Positions 17,783-26,367 of a stretch of 39,050 nt of DNA are shown one piece after another. A program made the position numbers and the translations under genes. The notes beneath the pieces were generated by a model. The model ran no database searches. It was not told the DNA's origin and worked only from the letters and a program-made list of their open reading frames with translations. Origin of the DNA: Bacteroidota bacterium (lineage in GTDB: Bacteria; Bacteroidota; Bacteroidia; Bacteroidales; JAAUTT01); assembly GCA_021779665.1 (NCBI GenBank), contig JAJYAG010000042.1:1784-40833 (forward strand). The letters run 5' to 3'. The stretch's first letter is position 1. Every line of letters begins with the position of its first letter.

Positions 17783-18952
17783 TTAGTATAAAGGTAAATA
17801 GAAGGTGAACGTGGATCCTTCTCCCGGTTTGCTTTCTACCATGATTTTTCCTTCATGAAAATCAAGGATTTTCTTTACTATAGCTAATCCTAAACCCGTA
17901 CTTTTTTCATTATCAGTAGGTTTTACACTCACCTGCCGGAAGGGTTGAAAAATGTATGGCAGATCTTTTTCAGGGATTCCCTGTCCGGAATCCTCTATTG
18001 AAGTGGCAATGCTATCGTTTTTAAAAGTTACTTTAACCTTAATTTTATTGCCTGGGAACGAATATTTTATAGCATTGCTCAACAGATTGTTCATCACCTG
18101 TTCTATGCGTCGGGGATCAAAAACCAAAGGTATTTCGCTAACCGATGCTTCCAGAGTTATCTTCATATTTTTCTGAACAGCAAAAAATTCATTCTGCAGG
18201 ATATTTGCTTTCAGAAAGTCAATATAATTAAGTTTTACCTTTTTGAGTTCCAGTGTTCCCGATTCAATTTTTGAAAAATCTAAAAGATCGTTTAGGAGCT
18301 GAAGAGTGAAATGGCTTGTTTTTTTGAGAATCTGAAGCATTTCCCTCAGATTCTCGGTCTTCAGGTCTTCCAATGCTTCAAGCATTATTTCGGAAAAGGA
18401 GTTTATAACCGATAATGGGTTCCGAAGGTCGTGTGCAGCGATTCCTATTAATTCATTTTTTTGCTTATTAATAATCTCGAGCTTTTGATTCTTTTCATCC
18501 AATGTCTTCTTCTGCTCATGAATTTCAGTTACATCATCCACAATCACCATAACCATATCTTCATGGTTGAATGTTATATTGCGGGTTGAGAACTGGAAAT
18601 ATTTCTGGATTATGCGATCCTTAATCTGGAACTCCCGTTTAAGTATAGACCGGTGTGTTGGGACTTTCTCGAGAAAAGCAGAGAGGAGCGACGACCGGAG
18701 AGTACAGTTATTACAATTTGAGGTGGATCCGCAATTTGCCTTTTCTCGTACGGTATAAATACATCCAATAGCATTGCCACATAATTCTCCGAGTAGCTTA
18801 TCCTCGTCCTTATAAAACAAAGAGCGGAATGAGTCATTGAAGCTTTGAATCCGGATATCCTTATCTGTAACAAATATTGCTGATGTGATATTATCCAGTA
18901 AAGTGTTCAGAAATTCATTGGAGTCCTTTAAACTGTCTATACTAATTTTCAT
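17783..18952 (-). CDS. PAS-domain sensor histidine kinase with cysteine cluster
   Basis: 389 residues with no membrane segment, so a soluble cytoplasmic sensor. The N-terminal PAS domain (about 12-140) contains five cysteines: C58, C64, C74, C80 and C83. A coiled coil (about 140-165) leads to the HisKA domain with phospho-acceptor H174 in AAHDLRNPL. The HATPase domain has the N box (EQVMNNLLSNAIKYS, about 284-298), G1 (DSGQGIP), F box (IFQPFRQ) and G2 (STGLGLAIV). All catalytic boxes are intact. The Cys cluster suggests redox, metal or Fe-S sensing; this is inference. No receiver protein is encoded beside it. The divergent neighbour is a sigma-54 activator that lacks a receiver domain, so the response partner must be elsewhere or unconventional. 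Confidence 0.92.
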   Translation of the reverse strand: MKISIDSLKDSNEFLNTLLDNITSAIFVTDKDIRIQSFNDSFRSLFYKDEDKLLGELCGNAIGCIYTVREKANCGSTSNCNNCTLRSSLLSAFLEKVPTHRSILKREFQIKDRIIQKYFQFSTRNITFNHEDMVMVIVDDVTEIHEQKKTLDEKNQKLEIINKQKNELIGIAAHDLRNPLSVINSFSEIMLEALEDLKTENLREMLQILKKTSHFTLQLLNDLLDFSKIESGTLELKKVKLNYIDFLKANILQNEFFAVQKNMKITLEASVSEIPLVFDPRRIEQVMNNLLSNAIKYSFPGNKIKVKVTFKNDSIATSIEDSGQGIPEKDLPYIFQPFRQVSVKPTDNEKSTGLGLAIVKKILDFHEGKIMVESKPGEGSTFTFYLPLY

Positions 18953-19066
18953 CTTCGTATCCCTTTAACCCTCAAGAAATATTTTCCTGTGGAGTAAATA
19001 TAATAATTAAACTGTTAATCTGTGTTAAAGAGATTGTGTTCTGATCAGGAGTAAAGAAAAAAAATG

Positions 19067-19074
19067 TAATTTTG
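19067..19074 (+). promoter_or_regulatory. Promoter -7 element for the sigma-54 activator gene
   Basis: TAATTTTG matches TAnnTTTG exactly, 26 bases before the ATG at 19101. No well-placed -33 TTG is present. The 148-base gap is shared with the divergent kinase gene. Confidence 0.5.
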
Positions 19075-19100
19075 TCAGGTTTCGAATTATTCTGTCAGTT

Positions 19101-20321
19101 ATGGAAGTTCAAAAAGTTAAGCAACGGTTTGGTATTATTGGGAATGGTGTTGGATTAAACCGCGCCATCGATATAGCTATGCAGGTTGCTCCAACCGATT
19201 TGTCGGTTCTTATTACAGGTGAGAGTGGTGTGGGAAAGGAAGTTTTTCCGCAGATAATACATCAGCATAGTGCGCGTAAGCATGGTGCTTATATTGCTGT
19301 TAACTGCGGGGCCATACCCGAAGGTACAATAGATTCGGAATTGTTTGGCCATGAAAAGGGATCTTTTACAGGTGCTACCGATCAGCGCAAAGGGTATTTT
19401 GAGGTTGCCAACGGTGGTACAATTTTTCTGGATGAAGTTGCTGACCTGCCTTTGTCTACGCAGGTGCGCCTGCTACGAGTTCTCGAAACGGGTGAATTTA
19501 TTAAAGTGGGTTCCTCAAAAGTGATGAAAACCAATGTAAGGGTTATTGCCGCAACAAATATCGACATTATCAAGGCTATTCAGAATGGGAAGTTTCGGGA
19601 AGACCTCTACTACAGGTTGAATACAGTGCCCATTTTTATTCCTCCTCTGCGCGATCGTGTTGACGATATTAATTTGCTCTTCCGTAAATTCTCGCTCGAT
19701 TTTGCCGAAAAATACCGCATGCCTCCCATTCAGCTCGACGATGATGCGCAACGCATGCTCGAATCGTACGACTGGCCGGGAAATATCCGCCAATTAAAAA
19801 ATATTACCGAGCAGATATCGGTAATTGAGCATAACCGGAATATTAACCGCGAAACCCTTCAGAAGTACCTTCCTGAGTATGCAAGTGTTAAGCTTCCTGC
19901 GATAATCAGTCATGAGGATCAAAAAAGCTTTGCTTCCGAAAGAGAGATTCTTTACAAGATTCTCTTCGATATGAAAAACGACATGACCGACCTCAAAAAA
20001 CTGGTTGTTGACCTGCTGAAGAAGGAAGGAAACAGCGCCGATATTCATCAGAGTAATGCCCAGCTTATTCAAAAACTTTACCAGAGCGTTGACCCGGTAA
20101 TGCCTCCAAATAATCCGAAAATAGAAATAGTTCGGCCTGAAAATAATATAGAGGACACGGAAGAAGTTTTAGAAGAGTCGTTATCTCTTTCGGATAAAGA
20201 AATAGAAATGATAAAAAAAGCCCTTGATAAACATTCGGGAAAACGTAAATTAGCAGCTTCCGAATTGGGGATATCCGAAAGGACTTTGTACCGGAAAATT
20301 AAAGAATATAACCTCGAGTAA
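19101..20321 (+). CDS. Sigma-54-dependent transcriptional activator without receiver domain
   Basis: 406 residues. The AAA+ domain starts almost at the N-terminus: Walker A GESGVGKE (40-47), the sigma-54 contact loop GSFTGA (87-92; GAFTGA in most relatives), Walker B FLDEVAD (109-115) and sensor/arginine-finger region REDLYYRLN. A linker with MKNDMTDLKKLVVDLLKKEGN-like coiled sequence follows. The C-terminal Fis-type helix-turn-helix (about 365-406) has KLAASELGISERTLYRKIKEY. The family uses ATP hydrolysis to open sigma-54 RNA polymerase promoters. With no receiver, GAF or PAS domain, its activity must be controlled by expression, a partner or the linker. It is followed at one base by lptE, an order I recall as common in Bacteroidota. 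Confidence 0.93.
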   Translation: MEVQKVKQRFGIIGNGVGLNRAIDIAMQVAPTDLSVLITGESGVGKEVFPQIIHQHSARKHGAYIAVNCGAIPEGTIDSELFGHEKGSFTGATDQRKGYFEVANGGTIFLDEVADLPLSTQVRLLRVLETGEFIKVGSSKVMKTNVRVIAATNIDIIKAIQNGKFREDLYYRLNTVPIFIPPLRDRVDDINLLFRKFSLDFAEKYRMPPIQLDDDAQRMLESYDWPGNIRQLKNITEQISVIEHNRNINRETLQKYLPEYASVKLPAIISHEDQKSFASEREILYKILFDMKNDMTDLKKLVVDLLKKEGNSADIHQSNAQLIQKLYQSVDPVMPPNNPKIEIVRPENNIEDTEEVLEESLSLSDKEIEMIKKALDKHSGKRKLAASELGISERTLYRKIKEYNLE

Positions 20322-20322
20322 T

Positions 20323-20820
20323 ATGTTTAGAGTAATCGTTATAGCGTTTTTTGGCCTTTTATTATATAGTTCGTGCAAGATTTACTCCCTCACCGGAGCC
20401 TCTACCGGCGATGCAAAAACCGCTGAAGTCCCTTATTTTCAGAACCGGGCTTTAAATGTTCAGCCTTCCCTTAGTCGGGAATTGACTGAGAAGCTCAAGG
20501 ATAGAATTTTATCTCAAACAAACCTGAAACTTGTTAACGAAGGTGGTGATACAAAGTTTGAAGGCGAGGTTTCGCGATACGAGGTGACTCCTGCTGCAAT
20601 TACGGGTGAAAATCTTGCTGCAAAAAACCGACTCACGATTGAAATTAAAGTGAAATTCACAAATTCTACTGATAGTCAATTCGACTATGAAACCAGTTTT
20701 TCCCGTTTCGAAGATTTCGACAGTAATGCTTCTTTGGATGCGGTAGAAAACGATTTAATTGATAAAATAGCCGATGCGCTGGTAGAAGACGTATTTAACA
20801 AAGCATTTGTAAATTGGTAA
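20323..20820 (+). CDS. lptE: LptE-family LPS-assembly lipoprotein
   Basis: 165 residues. The N-terminus is a lipoprotein signal peptide with lipobox YSSC (cysteine at about 18). The mature part has the LptE-like alpha/beta layout, with repeated beta strands such as TKFEGEVSRYEVTP and NRLTIEIKVKFTN. LptE plugs the LptD barrel that inserts lipopolysaccharide in the outer membrane. It begins one base after the sigma-54 activator stop and is surely in the same operon. The family is divergent, so the call rests on the lipobox, length, fold pattern and place before the TPR-like gene and secG. Confidence 0.8.
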   Translation: MFRVIVIAFFGLLLYSSCKIYSLTGASTGDAKTAEVPYFQNRALNVQPSLSRELTEKLKDRILSQTNLKLVNEGGDTKFEGEVSRYEVTPAAITGENLAAKNRLTIEIKVKFTNSTDSQFDYETSFSRFEDFDSNASLDAVENDLIDKIADALVEDVFNKAFVNW

Positions 20821-20852
20821 GCAGTTCTGTCTGCTAACATTTGAATAAACTT

Positions 20853-21725
20853 ATGAATAAGGAACGATTTCAGGAACTGATAACAAAACCCGAAAAGATT
20901 GAAGAAGCGGATCTGGTGCAGTTGCAACAGGTAGTCAGAGACTTTCCGTTTTTTCATAATGCACATTTATTGTTGCTTTTTGGACTCTATAAGCAGAAGT
21001 CGGAAAAGTTTAACGACCAGCTAAAGCAATCGTCATTATATCTGTCGAATCGTTCTTTTTTTGTAAGTGCTATTTACCAGGGATGGCAAAACCGGGCTGG
21101 TGAGGTAGTAACTAAGGAAATTCCTTCGGATGTAAATGTTGTAGAACCGGTTGTTACCCAGGAAACGATAACCCGCGAAGATGTTGCGTCTCCTGAAGTT
21201 GTGGAGTTTGAATCAGAACAAATCAGAGAAGTGATACTCGAAGTAACTCCAACTGTAATACCCGAACCTGAAATTCAGGAAGAAAAGCAACCGGAACCTT
21301 CTTTGGAAATCAGCAATGAAGATAGTTTTACGTTTTCTTTCGAAGATTCACATGTAGATGAAGCAACGGATAAGAAGGATGTGGAAGACTCTGTAAAACA
21401 AGAAACCACTGTTGATTTGCTCGAACTGGATATGAGCCAGCCAAAAGCAGAGGACGAACCCTCCGACGATTTAATAGATCATTTTCTAAAGGTAAATCCC
21501 CGGATTGTGCCAAAACTCGACCTGGAAGATTCGCGTGGTGATATTTCACAGCCAGGTTTGGAGGAAAATGATGAAATTGTAACCGAAACATTGGCAAGTA
21601 TTTATGAGCAGCAAGGGCATTTTCTTAAAGCAAAAGAAGCATTTCAAAAATTAATTTTGAAATTTCCCGAAAAAAGCACTTACTTTGCCAGTCGAATTCA
21701 AGAATTAGAAAAACGTATTAAATAA
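20853..21725 (+). CDS. TPR-like protein with acidic linker, function unknown
   Basis: 290 residues from ATG 20853; an in-frame TTG at 20841 is less likely. The N-terminal helical part (about 1-80) has FPFFHNAHLLLLFGLYKQ. The middle (about 90-215) is strongly acidic, rich in Glu, Asp, Pro and Val, and probably disordered. The C-terminus (about 225-290) holds a single TPR-like pair (TETLASIYEQQGHFLKAKEAFQKLILKFPEKS). No signal peptide or membrane segment is present. It lies between lptE and secG, with short gaps on both sides. A role in envelope assembly or secretion is only suggested by its neighbours. Confidence 0.78.
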   Translation: MNKERFQELITKPEKIEEADLVQLQQVVRDFPFFHNAHLLLLFGLYKQKSEKFNDQLKQSSLYLSNRSFFVSAIYQGWQNRAGEVVTKEIPSDVNVVEPVVTQETITREDVASPEVVEFESEQIREVILEVTPTVIPEPEIQEEKQPEPSLEISNEDSFTFSFEDSHVDEATDKKDVEDSVKQETTVDLLELDMSQPKAEDEPSDDLIDHFLKVNPRIVPKLDLEDSRGDISQPGLEENDEIVTETLASIYEQQGHFLKAKEAFQKLILKFPEKSTYFASRIQELEKRIK

Positions 21726-21742
21726 TTATAAAACAATAATAT

Positions 21743-22117
21743 ATGGTTCTGTTTGCAGTAATTATCTTCATTGTGTGTGTGTTGCTCATCCTTATTGTAT
21801 TGGTTCAAAATTCAAAAGGAGGCGGTTTGGCAGCAGGTTTTTCTTCATCGAACCAAATAATGGGCGTACGCCGTACTGCCGATTTTCTTGAAAAGGCTAC
21901 ATGGACTCTTGCCGGTGTGCTTTTATTTTTGTGTCTTGCAGCCAGTGTTGCTATTCCAAAAATGACCCGCGATGACAGAAAATCAGCTATTGAAGAAAGA
22001 GTTAATGCTCAGGATCCGGCTGCTGTTCCTGCTTTTCCTTCGCAGTCAGCACCTAAGCAGGGTACAAGCAATTCCGGTACTACTACCACTCCAAAACCCG
22101 CTGAACAGAAAAAGTAA
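21743..22117 (+). CDS. secG: Preprotein translocase subunit SecG
   Basis: 124 residues with two membrane helices (about 2-20 and 52-70). Between them is the SecG loop, with LVQNSKGGGLAAGF (20-33) and a phenylalanine-rich ADFLEKATW turn. The C-terminal tail is Pro/Thr/Lys rich, as in other Bacteroidota SecG proteins. It joins SecYE in the inner membrane and aids SecA-driven export. It follows the TPR-like gene by 17 bases and ends the sigma-54 activator operon before a strong terminator. Confidence 0.93.
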   Translation: MVLFAVIIFIVCVLLILIVLVQNSKGGGLAAGFSSSNQIMGVRRTADFLEKATWTLAGVLLFLCLAASVAIPKMTRDDRKSAIEERVNAQDPAAVPAFPSQSAPKQGTSNSGTTTTPKPAEQKK

Positions 22118-22136
22118 TCTTTTGGACTTTATATTG

Positions 22137-22168
22137 AAATTGCCGGCATTCATAATGCCGGCAATTTT
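22137..22168 (+). terminator. Terminator of the lptE-secG operon
   Basis: A perfect 14-bp stem, AAATTGCCGGCATT (22137-22150) and its complement (22154-22167), with a CAT loop, runs into further T. It separates secG from groES. Confidence 0.9.
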
Positions 22169-22244
22169 TGTTTATACCGGTTGATCCTTTGCCTATCGCG
22201 AAGTAATCTTATTTGACCCTGGAAAGACTACTATTCAAAAAACC

Positions 22245-22350
22245 TGACAGAAATTGTCATTTGATTTGGCAGAATTTTACACGAAAACTGCAAAAATGTC
22301 GCATTGGTGCTTAAAAATGGCTCAAAAAACCCTTTGGCATAAAATGTGAC
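22245..22350 (+). promoter_or_regulatory. Putative control region of groESL
   Basis: The 288-base gap before groES holds the palindrome TGACA-GAAAT-TGTCA (22245-22259). It also holds two TTTGGCA-containing boxes, at 22264-22270 and 22333-22339. No CIRCE element (TTAGCACTC-N9-GAGTGCTAA) and no exact TAnnTTTG box are visible. The TTTGGCAT box resembles a sigma-54 -24 element, but the matching -12 GC is GA. Heat or stress control through the palindrome is likely but unproven. Confidence 0.4.
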
Positions 22351-22405
22351 AACAACGAGACATAATTAAAAATGATTGTTTAACCAAATAAAAATTAATA
22401 TCAAT

Positions 22406-22684
22406 ATGGCAGATGTTAAAATTAAACCATTAGCCGACAGAGTGCTAGTTGAACCTATGCAGGCTGAAGAAAAAACCAAAAGCGGAATCATTATTCCTGA
22501 TACTGCTAAGGAAAAACCACAAAAAGGAACTGTTGTGGCTGCCGGCCCTGGTACAAAGGACGAGAAGATGGAAGTTAAAGTTGGCGATGTAGTTCTTTAT
22601 GGTAAATATGCCGGCTCTGAGTTAAGCGTCGAAGGTAAGGATTATCTGATGATGCGTCAGTCTGACATTCTTGCAGTTATCTAA
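22406..22684 (+). CDS. groES: Co-chaperonin GroES
   Basis: 92 residues from ATG 22406. The TTG at 22376 in the same frame would add ten non-homologous residues and is rejected. The sequence opens with [12 protein letters not shown], has the mobile loop that binds GroEL ([21 protein letters not shown] region, about 18-38) and ends in the usual [14 protein letters not shown]. It forms the seven-fold lid of the GroEL folding chamber in the cytoplasm. It lies 37 bases ahead of groEL, in a bicistronic unit. Confidence 0.97.
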   Translation: MADVKIKPLADRVLVEPMQAEEKTKSGIIIPDTAKEKPQKGTVVAAGPGTKDEKMEVKVGDVVLYGKYAGSELSVEGKDYLMMRQSDILAVI

Positions 22685-22709
22685 TGGTATAATCAGTCAT
22701 AAAAATTAA

Positions 22710-24356
<1,647 letters not shown>

Positions 24357-24379
24357 AAGTCGGTTTATCCCAATATTTA

Positions 24380-24413
24380 AAAACCCTTCCTGATCTCAGC
24401 GAAGGGTTTTTTC
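24380..24413. terminator. Terminator between groEL and the PAS sensor gene
   Basis: AAAACCCTTC (24380-24389) pairs with GAAGGGTTTT (24401-24410) around an 11-base loop, followed by more T. With A-rich sequence on the left it can serve both convergent genes. Confidence 0.88.
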
Positions 24414-24415
24414 GT

Positions 24416-26125
24416 TTATAGCCTTTCAGAGATTTGTTGCAACTCCTCCGATATGTCATTACGCCAAAGAATAATCTGATGCTTAATATGTAAAAATTCT
24501 TCGGGACTCAGGTTTTTGTCAGCTTTTTCAAGGTGATCTATGAGTAAGTCAAACTTGCTGCTAAAAATTGATAACGAAGTTTTAATGTCCGATTTAAGTG
24601 AAGCGACTTTTGTCTCCAGCATTTCTTTGGTATGACTCAGTTCGTTTTCGAGATACACACTTTTAGTTATGTCTATATTTATACCTGTAACATGTTGCGC
24701 TTTCCCGTTTATATCGCAAACTACATTAAAGTAGCACCGTATGTTTTTATAACCTCTTTGCGGGTTTTTAATTCTGAAAGTAGTTTTGTAATTGTTTTTA
24801 TGTTTTATTGAATGATGCAATTCTTCCTCAAATTTGGCAGCGTCGTCCGGATGCAGATGCTTTATCCAATCGTCCAGAGTTTCTTTAAAACTTTTTATAT
24901 CTACATTGTAAAGAGCATACATTTGATCGTTCCAATATACCTTCTGATTAGTCAGATTCCATTCCCAAACACCAATTTTTACTGAACTCACGGTTATTTC
25001 CAGTCTTTCAGTTAATGTTTTCAGGTTCCGGGCAATGTTGTCCTTTTCAACTTCCTTATGTTGAAGAATCTCAGCCATGCTGTCCATAGCCATTGCCAAA
25101 GCTCCTGTTTCCCCTTCTTCGTAGTTTATACCGGTACGGGCTGACAAGTCGCCGTCCTCATACTTTTTGGCTGTCAAAACAAGCTTTTCTATATTTCTGA
25201 AAATGTATTTTTTATAAAAAGTAAAGATGAAAATGCTGAAAAGAATGGCAAAAGCTGTTAAACCAATGTTTTTGTAAAATTCTTGATTTGTATCCTTTAA
25301 GGCCTCCGCCATCGGGCTACTGATAACGATATACATGTAAGGACTTTCTTTTTCGATGTTAATCCTTACAAATCCGTACAGCCTCTTAATTCCGGGTTCG
25401 TCTTCGGCTATAAAAGACCCTTCATCAGATGTCGACAGAATGGCTTGCTGAATTTTTGGAGAGTCCCGCCTTCCGATAAGTTTTTGCTGGGCTGTTGAAT
25501 GATAAAGTATCCGGCCTGAATAGTCGTAAAAGGCAATGTCGCTTCCTTTTGGCAATGAAGAAACGGAAAGAATGTTCAGGTATTGGGCAAGTTCAAAAGA
25601 TGCTATTAAGATGAGTTTAACGCTGTCGCGCGAGTCAAGTACCGGCAATGCATAATGAAATACCGGCCGGTTAGTCAGTCTGCTTTTGGCGAATTCTCCG
25701 GCTGAAAAGGATCTGGTTCTCATAACATCCTTAAAATACTTTCTGTCTTTTACCGAAAAGGGTTTGAATGGTATTGAAGAGGCGTTTACATCGCCATTTG
25801 GCAAGGCTGAGAGAATAACAGCAAATTGTGGATTTTCGCTTAAAACTGTTTTATAAAGGGAATTCAGGGTGTTGTTATCAGGAAAGGGTGCTTGCAACTC
25901 GGGTAATTTGGCAATAAGAGAGAGCATCTGGCGTGTATAGGCTTCTGCATTTTTTTGCTGCATTCCAATATTTCGGGCAATACTGATTGCTAAATCTTTT
26001 GCCATTTTAGTATGGCTCTGTTTTTCGGAATTTAAATTGTAGAGGGATAAAGTAATGAATGGTAAAGCAATTAAAGCTATAATTATTCCAAATTGCCACT
26101 TAATCGAAATGTTCCTGAATTTCAT
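24416..26125 (-). CDS. Membrane sensor protein (Cache-HAMP-PAS) without kinase or other known output domain
   Basis: 569 residues. TM1 (about 11-30) and TM2 (about 287-305) flank a 255-residue periplasmic region that looks like a double Cache domain (KDRKYFKDVMRTRSFSAGEF; AFYDYSGRILYHS). A HAMP-like linker (about 306-355) and a PAS_3-type domain (about 378-490, GVWEWNL, WNDQMYALYNV, HLHPDD) follow. The last 80 residues are helical coiled sequence with no H-box, N, G1 or G2 boxes, and no GGDEF or methyl-accepting signature. It is intact to its stop codon, which lies just beyond the groEL terminator. It could signal through its C-terminal coil to a separate kinase, or it could have lost its output domain. 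Its ligand is unknown; Cache domains usually bind small metabolites. Confidence 0.85.
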   Translation of the reverse strand: MKFRNISIKWQFGIIIALIALPFITLSLYNLNSEKQSHTKMAKDLAISIARNIGMQQKNAEAYTRQMLSLIAKLPELQAPFPDNNTLNSLYKTVLSENPQFAVILSALPNGDVNASSIPFKPFSVKDRKYFKDVMRTRSFSAGEFAKSRLTNRPVFHYALPVLDSRDSVKLILIASFELAQYLNILSVSSLPKGSDIAFYDYSGRILYHSTAQQKLIGRRDSPKIQQAILSTSDEGSFIAEDEPGIKRLYGFVRINIEKESPYMYIVISSPMAEALKDTNQEFYKNIGLTAFAILFSIFIFTFYKKYIFRNIEKLVLTAKKYEDGDLSARTGINYEEGETGALAMAMDSMAEILQHKEVEKDNIARNLKTLTERLEITVSSVKIGVWEWNLTNQKVYWNDQMYALYNVDIKSFKETLDDWIKHLHPDDAAKFEEELHHSIKHKNNYKTTFRIKNPQRGYKNIRCYFNVVCDINGKAQHVTGINIDITKSVYLENELSHTKEMLETKVASLKSDIKTSLSIFSSKFDLLIDHLEKADKNLSPEEFLHIKHQIILWRNDISEELQQISERL

Positions 26126-26367
26126 GCATGTAGGTTTTTAGGTTTAAGGCAAATCATAGCACTCCTTATGAAGTATTGATTAGTGAAACTGGATATTAAC
26201 CTTTGGGGGGCAATTGAAACAGGAATTGAGTAAGTTTCCCTGGTTTAGTACCCCAAACGATTAATTTTCTTAAATGTACAAAATAGTAGTTTAATAATCA
26301 ATTAAAATTCAGAGATTCAGTTATGTTGATTGTGAATCGCCGTTTAAGAAACTTATGACCGCGATGG

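Noticed and set aside
22333-22350. Sigma-54 promoter upstream of groES
   Set aside because: The -24 half TTTGGCAT is good, but the -12 half has GA where GC is required. It is kept only as part of the general control region.
22376-22405. TTG start extending groES by ten codons
   Set aside because: The extra residues match no GroES; the ATG at 22406 gives the standard start.
22118-22405. CIRCE/HrcA operator before groESL
   Set aside because: Reading both strands shows no TTAGCACTC-N9-GAGTGCTAA or near match.
26126-26367. Possible hidden gene or RNA between susD2 and the membrane sensor gene
   Set aside because: The 242 bases hold no coding frame of note, and only a 5-bp ATCGC/GCGAT pairing too weak to call a terminator.
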